Shown one piece after another: positions 1 to 10,318 of a DNA stretch of 64,000 bases. Source of the stretch: Streptomyces sp. NBC_01454 (GTDB taxonomy: Bacteria > Actinomycetota > Actinomycetes > Streptomycetales > Streptomycetaceae); the NCBI RefSeq assembly GCF_036227565.1, contig NZ_CP109460.1, positions 124,001-188,000 on the forward strand, read 5' to 3'. The translations under genes and the position numbers were made by a program. The notes under the pieces are model-generated. The model was not told the DNA's origin. It saw only the letters and a program-made list of their open reading frames with translations, and searched no databases. Positions within the stretch are counted from its first letter, which is position 1, and every line of letters begins with the position of its first letter.

Positions 1-3000
1 GATGCGGAGGAACTGGCCGGCGCTCTGCGGGCCGCGGGCATCGACGCACGGGGCCATGAGCGGCTGCAGGACGTGCCGAGGACGGCGGACGGCGCACAGC
101 CCGGTGAGGAGGCACCGGCCACCGACGTGGTACTCCTCTCCTTCCCACCCGTGCAAGGAGGTGCCGTCGCGCCGGCCGAAGCGGCCCGCACGGCCGTGCA
201 CCGGGCCCTGTCCGGCATCCAGGCCTGGCTGGACGACGCGCGTTTCGAGGCGACCCATCTGGTCGTGGCCACCCGCGGGGCGGTCGCGGCGGGCCCCGAT
301 GCCGAGGTCTTCGACCTCGCCGGCGCGCCGCTGTGGGGACTGGTGCGGTCGGCCCAGGCCGAGCATCCGGGGCGGATCACCCTGGTCGACCTGGACCCCG
401 GTACGGAACCGGCCGGCACCGCGGCTTCCGACACGGACGCCGCAGCTGTGCTGGCGGCCGTCGCCGCGGACGAGCCACAACTCGCGGTACGCGCAGGCAC
501 GTTCCTGCTTCCCAGGCTGGCGCGTGCCTCCGAGGCGGCGGTACGCCCGGATGCGGGGCTCGATCCCGAAGGGGTCGTCGTCGTGACCGGCGGCACCGGC
601 GGGCTCGGAAGGATCCTGGCCACCCATCTGGTCACCGCGCACGGTGCACGCCATTTGCTGTTGCTGAGCAGGAGCGGCCCGGACGCGCCGGGCGCCGCCG
701 CATTGGAGGCGGAACTGGCCTCGCACGGGGCGAGCGTCTCGGTCGTGGCGTGCGACGTGGCCGACCGCGAGGCGCTGGCCGCGGTGCTCGGCGGGCTGGA
801 CCGCCCGCTCACCGCCGTGGTGCACACGGCGGGCGTACTGGACGATGCCATGCTTCCGGCGTTGACGCCGCAGCGGATGGACACCGTGCTGCGGCCCAAG
901 GTCGATGCAGCGATGCATCTGCACGAGCTGACCCGGGATGCGGACCTGGCGCAGTTCGTGCTTTTCTCCTCGGTCGCCGGGGTCCTCGGCGGGCCGGGCC
1001 AGGCCAACTACGCGGCGGCCAACGCCTTCCTCGACGCCCTGGGCCTGCACCGTCGTGCCCTCGGCCTGCCGGCCACGACGGTGGCCTGGGGGCTGTGGGA
1101 GGACGGCGGGCTGACCGCCCACCTGGGCGACACCGATCTGCGCCGGATCGCACGCAATGGTGTACGGGCCCTGTCGGCCGAGCAGGGGGCGGCACTGTTT
1201 GACGCCGCGCTCGCCCGCGACGGGGCGGCCTTCGTGGCCGCACGACTCGATTTCGGGACGCTGCGCCGGCGCTCCGGCCCCATTCCGCCCTTGCTGCGGG
1301 ATCTCGTACGGACCCCTGCCAGGCGTACGGCGGCCGGGGGCGCCGGGCCGGATGAGGGGGTCGCCGGGGAGTGGCTGGCGGGGCTGTCGACGGCGGAGGC
1401 GGAGCGGGCGCTACTCGATCTGGTCCGCACGCATGCCGCGACGGTCCTGGGACACGAGTCCGTGGCGGAGATGCCGTCCGACGGTGTCTTCAAGGACCTC
1501 GGGTTCGACTCCCTGACCGCGGTGGAGCTGCGCAACCGCCTCAACGACCTCACCGGTTTGCGGCTCGCCCCGACGGTGATCTTCGACCATCCGACGGTCG
1601 AAAGCCTCGCCGCGCACCTGCTGGAAACCTGGAGCGGGACCTCCTCGTCCACGGCAGTGCCCGTACGGGCACTGCCGGCCGGGTCGGACGACGAAGACAT
1701 GATCGCGATCGTGGCCATGGGCTGCCGCTATCCCGGGGGCGTCGCCTCCCCGCAAGGGCTGTGGGACCTGGTGGCCTCGGGGACCGACGCCGTGACCGGC
1801 TTCCCCTCCGACCGGGGCTGGGACCTGGATGGACTCTACGACCCGGACCCCGACAAGCCCGGCACCTCTTATGCGCGGGAGGGCGCGTTCCTGGACGAGG
1901 CGGGTCGGTTCGACGCCGCGTTCTTCGGGATCTCGCCGCGGGAGGCGCTGGCGATGGACCCGCAGCAGCGGCTGCTGCTGGAGACATCGTGGGAGACCTT
2001 CGAACGCGCGGGCATCGAGCCGACGTCCCTGAAGGGCAGCGCGACCGGTGTGTTCGTCGGGGCACTGGCGCAGGAGTACGGCTCGACCCTGCTGCACGAG
2101 GCGCCGGCGGGCCTGGACGGCGCGCTGTTGACGGGCAACGCGCTCAGCCTGGCCTCGGGCCGGTTGTCCTACTTCCTGGGACTGCAGGGTCCTGCGCTCA
2201 CAGTGGACACGGCGTGCTCGTCCTCCCTGGTCGCTCTGCACCTGGCGGCGCAGTCACTGCGGCAGGGTGAGTGCACCCTGGCACTGGCCGGCGGGGTGAC
2301 CGTCATCGCGACGCCGGGCACCTTCACCGCGTTCAGCACCCAACGCGCCATGTCCCCCGACGGCCGGTGCAAGCCGTTCGCTGAAGCGGCGGACGGCACC
2401 GGCTGGGGTGAGGGTGTGGGGTTGGTGCTGCTGGAGCGGTTGTCCGACGCCCGCCGCAACGGGCACCCGGTCCTGGCCGTCATCCGTGGTTCCGCGGTCA
2501 ATCAGGACGGCGCCTCCAACGGCCTGACCGCCCCGAACGGCCTTGCCCAGCAGCGGGTCATCCGCTCCGCCCTCGCACACGCCGGCCTGTCGGCCACCGA
2601 CATCGACGCCGTCGAGGGCCACGGCACCGGCACCACCCTGGGTGACCCGATCGAGGCGCAGGCCCTCCTGGCGACATACGGCCAGGACCGCCCGGACGAC
2701 CGGCCGCTGTGGCTGGGGTCGGTGAAGTCAAACATCGGGCACACGCAGGCCGCGGCCGGGGTAGCCGGAGTGATCAAGATGGTGCAGGCCATGCACCACG
2801 GCATCCTCCCCCGCACCCTCCACGTCGACGCGCCCTCCCCCCATGTCGACTGGACCACCGGCGCCGTGGAACTGCTCACCGAGCAGGGGCCCTGGCCGGC
2901 TGCGCACGGACGCCGTCGGGCGGGGGTCTCCTCCTTCGGCATCAGTGGGACCAATGCCCATCTGATCCTGGAGGAGTCGCCGGACGCGCCCGCAGCACCC

Positions 3001-6000
3001 CCGTCCGGCCCCGACAACGGCACCGACGCCGGCACCGGCTCTGACACACAGCCGGCGGGCAAGGACGCCACCGTCCTGCCCCTGGTGATCTCAGCACGCG
3101 ACCAACAAGCACTCCACGCACACGCCGAACAACTCGCCACCTTCCTCGACCACCACCCCCACACCCCCCTCCACGACATCACCCACACCCTCGCAACCCG
3201 CACCACCTTCGAACACCGCGCAGCCCTCACCCACACCACCCACACCGAACTCGCCACCGCCCTACGCACCCTCCACACCCCAACCCCCCACACCCACACC
3301 CACACCGGACCCACCCTCACCGACCCCGTCTTCGTCTTCCCCGGCCAAGGCAGCCAATGGCAAGGCATGGCCCTCGACCTCCTCCACACCAACCCCACCT
3401 TCACCCAACAACTCCACGCCTGCCAAGAAGCCCTCGACCCCCACATCGACTGGACCCTCACCGGCGTCCTCAACAACCAACCCCACCAACCCCCCCTCGA
3501 CCGCGTCGACGTCGTCCAACCCACCCTCTGGGCCGTCATGGTCTCCCTCGCCACCACCTGCCAAACCCTCGGCATCCAACCCGCCGCAGTCCTCGGCCAC
3601 TCCCAAGGCGAAATCGCCGCCGCCACCATCGCCGGCGCACTCACCCTCCACGACGCCGCCCGCATCACCGCCCTCCGCTCCCAACTCCTCACCACCCTCA
3701 CCGGCAACGGCGCCATGACCTCCCTCGCCACCGACCCCCACACCGCCCAAACCCTCATCAACACCCTCCACCTCGACGCCCACATCGCCGCCATCAACAG
3801 CCCCACCCACACCGTCATCTCCGGCACACCCCAAGCCCTCAACCAACTCCAACACCACTGCGACCACCACCACATCCGCGCCCGCCAAATCCCCGTCGAC
3901 TACGCCTCCCACTCACCCCAAATGGAACAACTCCACGACAAACTCCTCCACCACCTCACACCCATCACCCCCCAACCCACCACCACCCCCTACTACTCCT
4001 CCCTCACCGGAACACACCTCAACGGCACCGAACTCACCCCCGAATACTGGTACCAAAACCTCCGCCACACCGTCGACTTCCACACCGCCACCCAAACCCT
4101 CCTCAACACCCACCACCACACCTACCTCGAAATCAGCCCCCACCCCGTCCTCACCCTCCCCCTCCAACAAACCCTCCAACACCACCTCCCCCCCACCACC
4201 CCACACACCATCCTCCCCACCCTCACCCGCAAACACAGCACCCAAAACGACCTCCTCACCACCATCGCCACCGCCTACACCCAAGGCATCCCCCTCCACC
4301 CCACCCCCACCACACCACCCCACCCCAACCTCCCCACCTACCCCTTCCAAGGCCACCACCACTGGCTGAAGGCGGCCCCAGGGGCGTCCCGCGGTGGTGC
4401 CGGTATCGGGGCGGTGCGCGCAGAGCACGCGCTTCTGGGGGCGGTCGTCGAACTCCCCGACTCCGAGGCGGTGTTGTTCACGGGACGACTGTCGACGGCC
4501 GGCTACGGCTGGCTCGCCCGGCGCGACATCGGCGGTGCCCCCCTCGTACCCGAATCGGTGCTGGTCGAACTGGCCGGCCGGGCCGGTGATCAGGTGGGCC
4601 TCGGGAAGCTGGCGGAGCTGACGGTGCAGACCCCGCTGGTACTGCCGGAGTCCGGTGCCGTCCAGCTCCGGGTCACGGTCGGTGAGCCCGGGGAGACGGG
4701 GACACGTCCGGTGTCCGTGCACGCACGGCGGGGCGACGAAGGCGTCGGACGGCCATGGACGTGCCATGCCACGGGCTTGCTGACCGAGGAAGGTTCGACG
4801 CCCTCTTGGGACCTGGAGGCCTGGCCCCCGGCCGAGGCCGAGGACGCACCGTCCGCCCCGGAAGGGGCGGACGTCCCAGGGAGCTCCGAGGCGGTCGTGT
4901 CCGCCGTGTGGCGACGTGGCGACGAGCTCTTCGCGGAAGTCGCCCTGCCCGAGCAGCTGCGGGCGGAGGCAGCGGAGTTCGGACTGCACCCGGTCCTGAC
5001 CAACGCGGCGCTGGATCTGCTGCCGATCGACGACGTGCTGCCGGAGCCCGCACGGCCGTCGCGAGCCGTGGACTGGCAGGGGGTTTCCCTGCACGCCTCC
5101 GGGGCCTCCGTCCTGCGGGTGCGCATCAGCCCCCTGCCGGACGGCTCCTTCTCGGTACGGGCGGCCGATGCCACCGGCGCCCCGGTGCTGACGGTGGAGT
5201 CGCTGACGCTGCGACCGGTTTCCCGGAGCGGTGTCCGTGCGGCGGGCGCCGCCCAGCAGGACGGGCTGTTCGGCGTGGAGTGGACCGAGGTGGACCTCGC
5301 GGCGGTGGCCGGCGCGGCGCCCGCCACGTGGGCAGTCGTCGGCGAGGACACGCTGCGGGTTCGGTCGGGGCTGATGTCAGCGGGCCAGTACGCCGAGACG
5401 TACCCCGATCTGGCGGCGTTGTCCGCGGCCGTCGGTGACTCCTCCGAAGCACCCGCGGTGGTCGTGGTGACCTGCGCGTCCGAGGCGTCGGGGGCAGTGG
5501 AGCGGACCGGCGGGGAACTCGCGGGCGCCGTCCACGACACCACGCGGCGGGCGCTGGAGTGGGCACGGTCCTGGGTGACGACACCCGCGTTCGACCGGTC
5601 CCGGATGGTATTCCTGACCCGGGGTGCGGTGCCCGCCTGGGAAGGCGGCGGGGTGAGCGGCCGGCTCGACCTCACAGCGGCCGCGGTCTGGGGACTGGTG
5701 CGCTCGGCGCAGACCGAATTCCCGGGCCGCTTCCTGCTGGTGGATACCGATGGCGGCAAGCCGGCCTGGCGTGCGCTGCTCAAAGCCGTGGGCTCCGACG
5801 AGCCGCAATGGGCCCTGCGCAAGCGGGCGGTACGGGTGCCGCGGCTGGCCCGCCTCTCTCCCGTGAGCGATGCCGGTGCGGCGGCGCTGCCCGAAGGCGC
5901 TCAGGGCACGGTACTGGTCACCGGCGGAACGGGCCTGCTGGGCTCCGCGGTGGCGCGTCACCTGGTCGCGGAACACGGCGTACGGGACGTGCTGCTGACG

Positions 6001-6972
6001 GGCCGGCAGGGCCTCGGCGCACCGGGCGCGGTCGAGCTCCAGGCGGAACTGACCGCATCGGGTGCGCGGGTCACCGTGGCCGCCTGCGATGTGACGGATC
6101 GCCAGGCACTGGCCGACCTGCTGGCGGGCATTCCGGCGGACCGTCCGCTACGGGCCGTGATGCACACCGCCGGTGCGCTCGACGACGGGGTCATTCCGTC
6201 CCTGACGCCCGACCGGCTGAGCGCGGTGCTGCGGCCCAAGGTGGACGCGGTGCTCGCGCTGCGCGAGGCGACCCGGGATGCGGACCTGTCGGCGTTCGTG
6301 TTGTTCTCGTCGGTCGCGGGCATCCTCGGCGGCGCGGGACAGGGCAACTACGCGGCGGCCAATGCCTTCCTGGACACGTTCGCGTACGAGGCACGCTCCC
6401 AGGGAGTCCCCGCTACCTCGATCGCCTGGGGCATATGGGGTGGTCGTGACCTGCTCACCGCGGGCAAGGCGCGGCTGGCGCTACCGGGGGTGGGGGAACT
6501 CCCTCCGGCGCACGGGCTCCAGTTGTTCGACGCGGCGCGCGGGCTGGGGCACGGGCTCACCGTCGCGGCCCGGCTGGACTTCGGTGTGCTGCACGAGCGG
6601 GCCAGGGCCGGTGAGGCACCTGCGCTGCTCCGTTCGCTGCTGCCGGCCCCGGCGCGCCGGTCGGCGCAGGACACCCCGGCAAAGCCGTCGGAATTGCGGC
6701 ACCTGCTGGCCGCGATGACCGACGAGGAACGCGACGCGACGCTGACCGATCTTGTGCGGGAACAGATCGCGGCCGTGTTGGGGTACTCGTCCGCAGACTC
6801 GGTGACCGCGACCACGGAGCTGAACGGGCTCGGCTTCGACTCCCTGACCTCGCTCACCCTCCGCAACGCCCTGAACAACGTCGTCAAGCTCCCCCTGGCT
6901 CCTGGCGTGGCGTTCGACTTCACGACACCCGTCGAACTGGCCCGGCACATCAAGGAACAGCTGCTCGCCTGA
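1..6972 (+). CDS. Modular type I polyketide synthase, C-terminal part (KR-ACP / KS-AT-DH*-KR-ACP), 5' end outside window
   Basis: The frame is already open at base 1, so the start lies upstream. Domain order: a KR (Rossmann motif near 575-605, LDD motif of B-type KRs, catalytic Tyr in [10 protein letters not shown] near 1012); an ACP (DLGFDSL near 1500); a KS (DTACSSS near 2205-2225); an AT (GHSQGE near 3595, YASH near 3900, the methylmalonyl signature); a DH remnant; a KR (LDD, Tyr in [10 protein letters not shown] near 6350); and a last ACP (LGFDSLTS near 6830). The DH has lost its catalytic His (Arg codon at 4522-4524), its catalytic Asp (Asn codon at 5002-5004) and the YGP motif, so it should be inactive. 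The protein ends directly after the ACP with no thioesterase and no docking tail, unlike the other PKS ends here. The AT-coding part is extremely C-rich and G-poor. The next gene, a KAS III homologue, begins 38 bp downstream and probably takes the acyl chain from this ACP (inference). Confidence 0.95.
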   Translation, partial: DAEELAGALRAAGIDARGHERLQDVPRTADGAQPGEEAPATDVVLLSFPPVQGGAVAPAEAARTAVHRALSGIQAWLDDARFEATHLVVATRGAVAAGPDAEVFDLAGAPLWGLVRSAQAEHPGRITLVDLDPGTEPAGTAASDTDAAAVLAAVAADEPQLAVRAGTFLLPRLARASEAAVRPDAGLDPEGVVVVTGGTGGLGRILATHLVTAHGARHLLLLSRSGPDAPGAAALEAELASHGASVSVVACDVADREALAAVLGGLDRPLTAVVHTAGVLDDAMLPALTPQRMDTVLRPKVDAAMHLHELTRDADLAQFVLFSSVAGVLGGPGQANYAAANAFLDALGLHRRALGLPATTVAWGLWEDGGLTAHLGDTDLRRIARNGVRALSAEQGAALFDAALARDGAAFVAARLDFGTLRRRSGPIPPLLRDLVRTPARRTAAGGAGPDEGVAGEWLAGLSTAEAERALLDLVRTHAATVLGHESVAEMPSDGVFKDLGFDSLTAVELRNRLNDLTGLRLAPTVIFDHPTVESLAAHLLETWSGTSSSTAVPVRALPAGSDDEDMIAIVAMGCRYPGGVASPQGLWDLVASGTDAVTGFPSDRGWDLDGLYDPDPDKPGTSYAREGAFLDEAGRFDAAFFGISPREALAMDPQQRLLLETSWETFERAGIEPTSLKGSATGVFVGALAQEYGSTLLHEAPAGLDGALLTGNALSLASGRLSYFLGLQGPALTVDTACSSSLVALHLAAQSLRQGECTLALAGGVTVIATPGTFTAFSTQRAMSPDGRCKPFAEAADGTGWGEGVGLVLLERLSDARRNGHPVLAVIRGSAVNQDGASNGLTAPNGLAQQRVIRSALAHAGLSATDIDAVEGHGTGTTLGDPIEAQALLATYGQDRPDDRPLWLGSVKSNIGHTQAAAGVAGVIKMVQAMHHGILPRTLHVDAPSPHVDWTTGAVELLTEQGPWPAAHGRRRAGVSSFGISGTNAHLILEESPDAPAAPPSGPDNGTDAGTGSDTQPAGKDATVLPLVISARDQQALHAHAEQLATFLDHHPHTPLHDITHTLATRTTFEHRAALTHTTHTELATALRTLHTPTPHTHTHTGPTLTDPVFVFPGQGSQWQGMALDLLHTNPTFTQQLHACQEALDPHIDWTLTGVLNNQPHQPPLDRVDVVQPTLWAVMVSLATTCQTLGIQPAAVLGHSQGEIAAATIAGALTLHDAARITALRSQLLTTLTGNGAMTSLATDPHTAQTLINTLHLDAHIAAINSPTHTVISGTPQALNQLQHHCDHHHIRARQIPVDYASHSPQMEQLHDKLLHHLTPITPQPTTTPYYSSLTGTHLNGTELTPEYWYQNLRHTVDFHTATQTLLNTHHHTYLEISPHPVLTLPLQQTLQHHLPPTTPHTILPTLTRKHSTQNDLLTTIATAYTQGIPLHPTPTTPPHPNLPTYPFQGHHHWLKAAPGASRGGAGIGAVRAEHALLGAVVELPDSEAVLFTGRLSTAGYGWLARRDIGGAPLVPESVLVELAGRAGDQVGLGKLAELTVQTPLVLPESGAVQLRVTVGEPGETGTRPVSVHARRGDEGVGRPWTCHATGLLTEEGSTPSWDLEAWPPAEAEDAPSAPEGADVPGSSEAVVSAVWRRGDELFAEVALPEQLRAEAAEFGLHPVLTNAALDLLPIDDVLPEPARPSRAVDWQGVSLHASGASVLRVRISPLPDGSFSVRAADATGAPVLTVESLTLRPVSRSGVRAAGAAQQDGLFGVEWTEVDLAAVAGAAPATWAVVGEDTLRVRSGLMSAGQYAETYPDLAALSAAVGDSSEAPAVVVVTCASEASGAVERTGGELAGAVHDTTRRALEWARSWVTTPAFDRSRMVFLTRGAVPAWEGGGVSGRLDLTAAAVWGLVRSAQTEFPGRFLLVDTDGGKPAWRALLKAVGSDEPQWALRKRAVRVPRLARLSPVSDAGAAALPEGAQGTVLVTGGTGLLGSAVARHLVAEHGVRDVLLTGRQGLGAPGAVELQAELTASGARVTVAACDVTDRQALADLLAGIPADRPLRAVMHTAGALDDGVIPSLTPDRLSAVLRPKVDAVLALREATRDADLSAFVLFSSVAGILGGAGQGNYAAANAFLDTFAYEARSQGVPATSIAWGIWGGRDLLTAGKARLALPGVGELPPAHGLQLFDAARGLGHGLTVAARLDFGVLHERARAGEAPALLRSLLPAPARRSAQDTPAKPSELRHLLAAMTDEERDATLTDLVREQIAAVLGYSSADSVTATTELNGLGFDSLTSLTLRNALNNVVKLPLAPGVAFDFTTPVELARHIKEQLLA
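3070..4370 (+). repeat. Intensely strand-skewed AT-coding segment (GRINS-like)
   Basis: Over about 1.3 kb the + strand becomes almost G-free and C/A-rich, and returns abruptly to normal composition at both ends. The encoded AT is correspondingly rich in His, Thr, Pro and Gln (for example [17 protein letters not shown]). Such islands are known as GRINS in assembly-line PKS genes. A second copy is not in this window. Confidence 0.7.
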
Positions 6973-7010
6973 ACCGGCCCCGGGGCCGGACGGAAACGGA
7001 GAGATCCCGC

Positions 7011-8045
7011 ATGAGGGTAGAGAACGTCCACATCAACTCACTGGGAGTCACTCTGCACGAGTGGGTGAGCGCGGAACAGGCCGTGGCCGACGGCCTCCTC
7101 GGCTCGGAGGTGCCGGCGGCGAACGGACTCACCGGAACCCATGTGTCCAAGGACGTGCCGGCCGTCGACCTGGCGGTGTCGGCTGCCCGGACCGCCCTGG
7201 AGCGTTCGAAGCTCGACCCCGACGAGATAGCGTCGCACCTCCACAGCGGGGTCTACTACCAAGGGCCCGCGGGCTCCTATCCACCGGGGTACATCCAGCG
7301 GGAGCTGGGCCTGGAGGGTGTCTCCGCGCTCTACCTCCAGCAGGGCTGCAACGGCATGCTGGGCGCCTTGGAGGTGGCCATCGGCCAGATCACCGGTGCC
7401 TCGGAGACGGAGGCCGTGCTGCTGACCACGGGAGAGAACTTCACCTCCCCGGAGATCGACCGGTGGACGGGCTACGGCCAGTCGTACTTCCTGGGCGATG
7501 GGGGCGCCGCCGCTCTGCTCAGCGCAGAGGAGGGTTTCGCCGAGGTGCGGTCGCTGCACGCCGGACTGCTGCCCGCCCTGGAGAAGTGGCACCGCGGCGA
7601 CGCCCCGCTGCTGCTGCGCGATGAGCCCGGGTCGATGGCGGACATGGCGGAGCGGGCCGAGCGGTTCACCGAGACGGAACTGTCGCTGTCGGAGACGCTG
7701 GAGAAGCTGAGCGTCTTCGACCTGGGCGTCATCCACCGGGCCCTGGTCGACGCCGACGTGAACGCGTCCGACCTCGCCAAGGTGGTGCCGATCCACATGG
7801 ACGGCCGGATGATCGAGTTCTCGGTCATGACGCCGCTCGGGTTGCCGATGTCGAAGTCGTCCTTCGACATCGGCAAGGGCGTCGGTCATGTCGGCGGCGC
7901 GGACGTCTTCCTCTCGCTGGAGCATCTGGTCCGCACGCGGGAGGTCGGCCCGGGTGACCACGTCCTGCTGATCTCCCAGGGCCCCGGCTGGATCTGCACC
8001 GCGTGCGTCGTCACCATCAGCGAACTCCCCACCTGGGCGGAGTGA
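7011..8045 (+). CDS. KAS III-like acyltransferase, ChlB3/CerJ family (copy 1)
   Basis: A 344-residue thiolase-fold protein starting at an ATG behind a GGAGAG ribosome site. The active-site Cys is Cys113 in QGCNGML. The FabH catalytic His is kept as His262 (IHMDGRM). The FabH Asn region reads GHVGGAD, with His293 and Asp298, the arrangement typical of ChlB3/CerJ-type enzymes. Those relatives do not condense chains; they move an acyl group (6-methylsalicyl, orsellinyl, malonyl) from an ACP or CoA to a hydroxyl of a sugar or aglycone, or between carriers. The gene follows the TE-less PKS by 38 bp and must be co-transcribed with it, so the likely donor is the acyl chain on that PKS's last ACP. 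The acceptor is unknown. A closely similar second copy lies at 10319-11356. Family assignment is firm; substrate is inference. Confidence 0.88.
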   Translation: MRVENVHINSLGVTLHEWVSAEQAVADGLLGSEVPAANGLTGTHVSKDVPAVDLAVSAARTALERSKLDPDEIASHLHSGVYYQGPAGSYPPGYIQRELGLEGVSALYLQQGCNGMLGALEVAIGQITGASETEAVLLTTGENFTSPEIDRWTGYGQSYFLGDGGAAALLSAEEGFAEVRSLHAGLLPALEKWHRGDAPLLLRDEPGSMADMAERAERFTETELSLSETLEKLSVFDLGVIHRALVDADVNASDLAKVVPIHMDGRMIEFSVMTPLGLPMSKSSFDIGKGVGHVGGADVFLSLEHLVRTREVGPGDHVLLISQGPGWICTACVVTISELPTWAE

Positions 8046-8072
8046 CGGCACCCCCGCCTTCTTCCGCGGCAC

Positions 8073-8126
8073 AGGCCGGAGCGCCGGGGCGAGCCCGTCA
8101 AAGGGCTTGCCCCGGCGCTCCGGCCT
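8073..8126. terminator. Strong bidirectional hairpin terminator
   Basis: The arms 8073-8096 and 8103-8126 pair over 24 bp with a single G-U pair around a 6-base loop (8097-8102), followed by TCTT on the + strand. It lies between the converging KAS III copy 1 gene and the glycosyltransferase gene on the - strand and can stop both transcripts. Confidence 0.85.
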
Positions 8127-8205
8127 TCTTGGGGACGGTCACCGAAGCCGTCAGCAGCAGCGGGTTTCCTCGCCCGTCCAGCGGCACACCTTCGGTGACA
8201 TGTGC

Positions 8206-9417
8206 TCAGCCGGCCACCCGGACCCGCGATTCCAGCATGTCCGCCGCACGGGTCACTCCGCCGGCGGCGTCCGTCAGCTCCCGCATACGGCGCAGCCGGG
8301 TACGTGTGGCCTCGTCGGCGATCAGGTGCTGCAAGGTGGTGACGATCTGCTCCTCAGTGGTCTCCCGGGGGTGGTCGAGCAGCACTCCCAGCCCCAGCTC
8401 CGCCGCGCGTGCGCAGGTGACCTGATGCTCCGGCAGATGAGGTGCCATGATCATCGGGGTGCCGGTGTGCACCGCGCCCATGAGGCTTCCCAGGCCGCCG
8501 GAGGTCACGAACACATCGGCATGTTCCAGGGCGGCGATCTGGGGGATCCACGGATGCACCTCGATGTTGGCGGGCACGGCCCCCAGTGTGGTGGTGTCGA
8601 AGCCGTTGCCCACCGTGATGACGGCGCGCCAGGGCCGGCCACTGAGCGCACGCACGCAGGTGCGGAAGAACTCCGACTGCGCTTGGGACATGGTCCCCAT
8701 GGAGATCACGACCAGGGGGGTGTCGTCCTGCGGGGCGTCCCAGGTGGCAGTGAGGTCTTCCGTGAGGAAGCACGGCCCGACGAAGGCGGTCTCGTCGCCG
8801 AAGGTCTCCTGGGCGGTCTGGAACACTCGGGGTGCGTACACCACGCTGTCCACCGGCCGGTGCCAGCCCAGCAGTTCCTCGACGGTGGCGGAGAGCCCGC
8901 GTTCCTCGGCGACCTCTCCGGCGCGGCGGAAGACTTCGGGGAACGCCGGGTGGTCCTCGGGGACGCCGATCATGGCGAACATGGTGTCGAGGTCCGAGTA
9001 GTGCGCATTGGAACCCATGGCGGGGATGGACTGCACGACGGGGCGGTTCCAGAGCAGTCCCAGGGCCCGGCCTGCGAAGGAAAGGGATGTGTCGTGGAAG
9101 AGGAGATCGGGCGGATCGTCGGTGAGGTGTTCCTCGGCCGCCCGCATCACTGCCTCGCTCTCGTATTGGAGCATGACGAGTGACCAGGCCATTTGGTCAG
9201 GGGGGAGATCTACGTCCTGCCCGGCGGTAAACGCCTCGGCCAGCGGCGAATCGTAGGGCACCACGCGGGCGCCGGTTTGCTCGACGGCCCCGGTGAATCC
9301 TCCCGGCGTCAGAAAGCTTACGCGGTGCCCCCTGCGCACAAGCTCTTCGGTGACGGCCAGGGAGGGACGCATATGCCCGTGAGCGGGAATGCAGAGAACA
9401 GCAATATGGCTGGACAC
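8206..9417 (-). CDS. Macrolide-type glycosyltransferase (GT-B, family 1)
   Basis: A 403-residue GT-B enzyme. The N-terminal AHGHMRPS motif corresponds to the catalytic-His motif of OleD/OleI-like macrolide glycosyltransferases. The C-terminal donor-binding region (TSGGLGSLMGAVHTGTPM, then PEHQVTCARAAELGLG) also fits that family, but the usual HAG/HGG of the nucleotide-sugar motif is SGG here, so the His is replaced by Ser. It stands alone between a strong terminator and a 308-bp upstream gap, so it probably has its own promoter. Two roles are possible: attaching a deoxysugar of the final product, or self-resistance by glucosylating the macrolide as OleI does. The sequence alone does not decide. 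Confidence 0.87.
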   Translation of the reverse strand: MSSHIAVLCIPAHGHMRPSLAVTEELVRRGHRVSFLTPGGFTGAVEQTGARVVPYDSPLAEAFTAGQDVDLPPDQMAWSLVMLQYESEAVMRAAEEHLTDDPPDLLFHDTSLSFAGRALGLLWNRPVVQSIPAMGSNAHYSDLDTMFAMIGVPEDHPAFPEVFRRAGEVAEERGLSATVEELLGWHRPVDSVVYAPRVFQTAQETFGDETAFVGPCFLTEDLTATWDAPQDDTPLVVISMGTMSQAQSEFFRTCVRALSGRPWRAVITVGNGFDTTTLGAVPANIEVHPWIPQIAALEHADVFVTSGGLGSLMGAVHTGTPMIMAPHLPEHQVTCARAAELGLGVLLDHPRETTEEQIVTTLQHLIADEATRTRLRRMRELTDAAGGVTRAADMLESRVRVAG

Positions 9418-9725
9418 GGCGACGCTTCTCCTCGTTGAGTACAGGGCCGCAGGGAACTCCGGCTGAGCACGGACAGGCCGGCGGGCCCTACCCGGATCCG
9501 GGTTTCCTTGCGAGCGTGCGGGGTCCTGAAATGCGGTGTCAACGAGGGCGCTGCATGACTAGTTGATTCATGGTGTGCGCAGCGGCCGCCCGGCGCTGGA
9601 TGTCACCAAGGGGGCGGAGACACACCGAAGGGCGGAGGTATCAGCGGGTGTCCGACGCTCGCGGCGCCGGGACGGCACTGATTCCTCCGCCCTGCCTCGT
9701 TCCAGCCCGTCGCCGGGGCGGTGGA
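9418..9725. other. 308-bp gap upstream of the glycosyltransferase; probable promoter region
   Basis: No coding region is convincing here. The only structure I see is a weak dyad at 9554-9572 (arms CATGA and TCATG, 9-base spacer), about 140 bp before the glycosyltransferase start. It does not match the PimM-like boxes found elsewhere in the window. A core GGGAACTCC near 9450 is also too weak a match to call. Confidence 0.3.
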
Positions 9726-10166
9726 TCAGGCTTCGGTCCAATTGTGCGCAGCGACCAGTTCCATGACGCGCTTGCGTACCTGAACGAGCTGTGCCGCGGT
9801 GAGCGAGGGAGCAGCTTCGAGCAGCGCCTCGGTCAGTTCGTTCCGGAATTCGGCGTGGGACAGGACATCGCACAACAGGTCCGCCTCGGACTCCGCGCTC
9901 CCCTGCCCTTCCGGACCGCCGGCCACCGGAGCCGGCCGCCGCACCGCGGCCGCGCGCACGGGCCCCAGCAGCTTTACGTCGCTGGCCTTGAGCCCGCGCT
10001 CCCCGACCTCCGTGGTGTACTCGACCCTGAGCCCACTGCCGAACAGGTGCTTGTCGTCCCGCAAGTCGTTGGCATGGACGAAGACGTCCTCGCCACCGGC
10101 GTCGGGGGCGATGAAGCCGTACCCGCGCACCTCGTCAAATCGCACCACTGTACCTGTAGCCACCAC
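9726..10166 (-). CDS. Cold-shock-domain protein with a C-terminal helical extension
   Basis: About 146 residues. The start chosen is a GTG (second residue also Val) preceded by GAGG six bases upstream; the frame could be read from another GTG four codons earlier. Residues 1-65 form a cold-shock/OB fold with the RNP-1-like motif RGYGFIAP and the RNP-2-like motif DVFVHANDL. Family members bind single-stranded RNA or DNA. The remainder is a short Ala/Pro linker and a helical region (about residues 85-146) beyond the usual ~67-residue CspA-type length. Extended proteins of this type are common in Streptomyces. It lies downstream of KAS III copy 2 on the same strand with a 152-bp gap, so it may share that transcript or have its own promoter. 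A regulatory or RNA-chaperone role is likely; no specific target can be seen. Confidence 0.85.
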   Translation of the reverse strand: MVATGTVVRFDEVRGYGFIAPDAGGEDVFVHANDLRDDKHLFGSGLRVEYTTEVGERGLKASDVKLLGPVRAAAVRRPAPVAGGPEGQGSAESEADLLCDVLSHAEFRNELTEALLEAAPSLTAAQLVQVRKRVMELVAAHNWTEA

Positions 10167-10318
10167 AGCGTTCCTCACCCTCTACACCCTCTGCCACTGC
10201 ACATTGTCACCCTCAAGCACCCCACAGGAGCTCGGCACCCGGGCCCGGCACGGCAGGTGTGCGCCGTTCCGTCTCTTCCTCGGTCCCGTCCCCCCCGGTG
10301 CGGTCGTTCGCCGAGGTG

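Noticed and set aside
3220..3310. Dense CACACC runs resembling a tandem repeat or CRISPR
   Set aside because: The frame is kept and encodes Thr-His-rich parts of a conserved AT domain. There are no regular repeat-spacer units.
9446..9466. GGGAACTCC core as a sixth PimM-like box
   Set aside because: Only about 10 of 16 positions match, and there is no flanking dyad.
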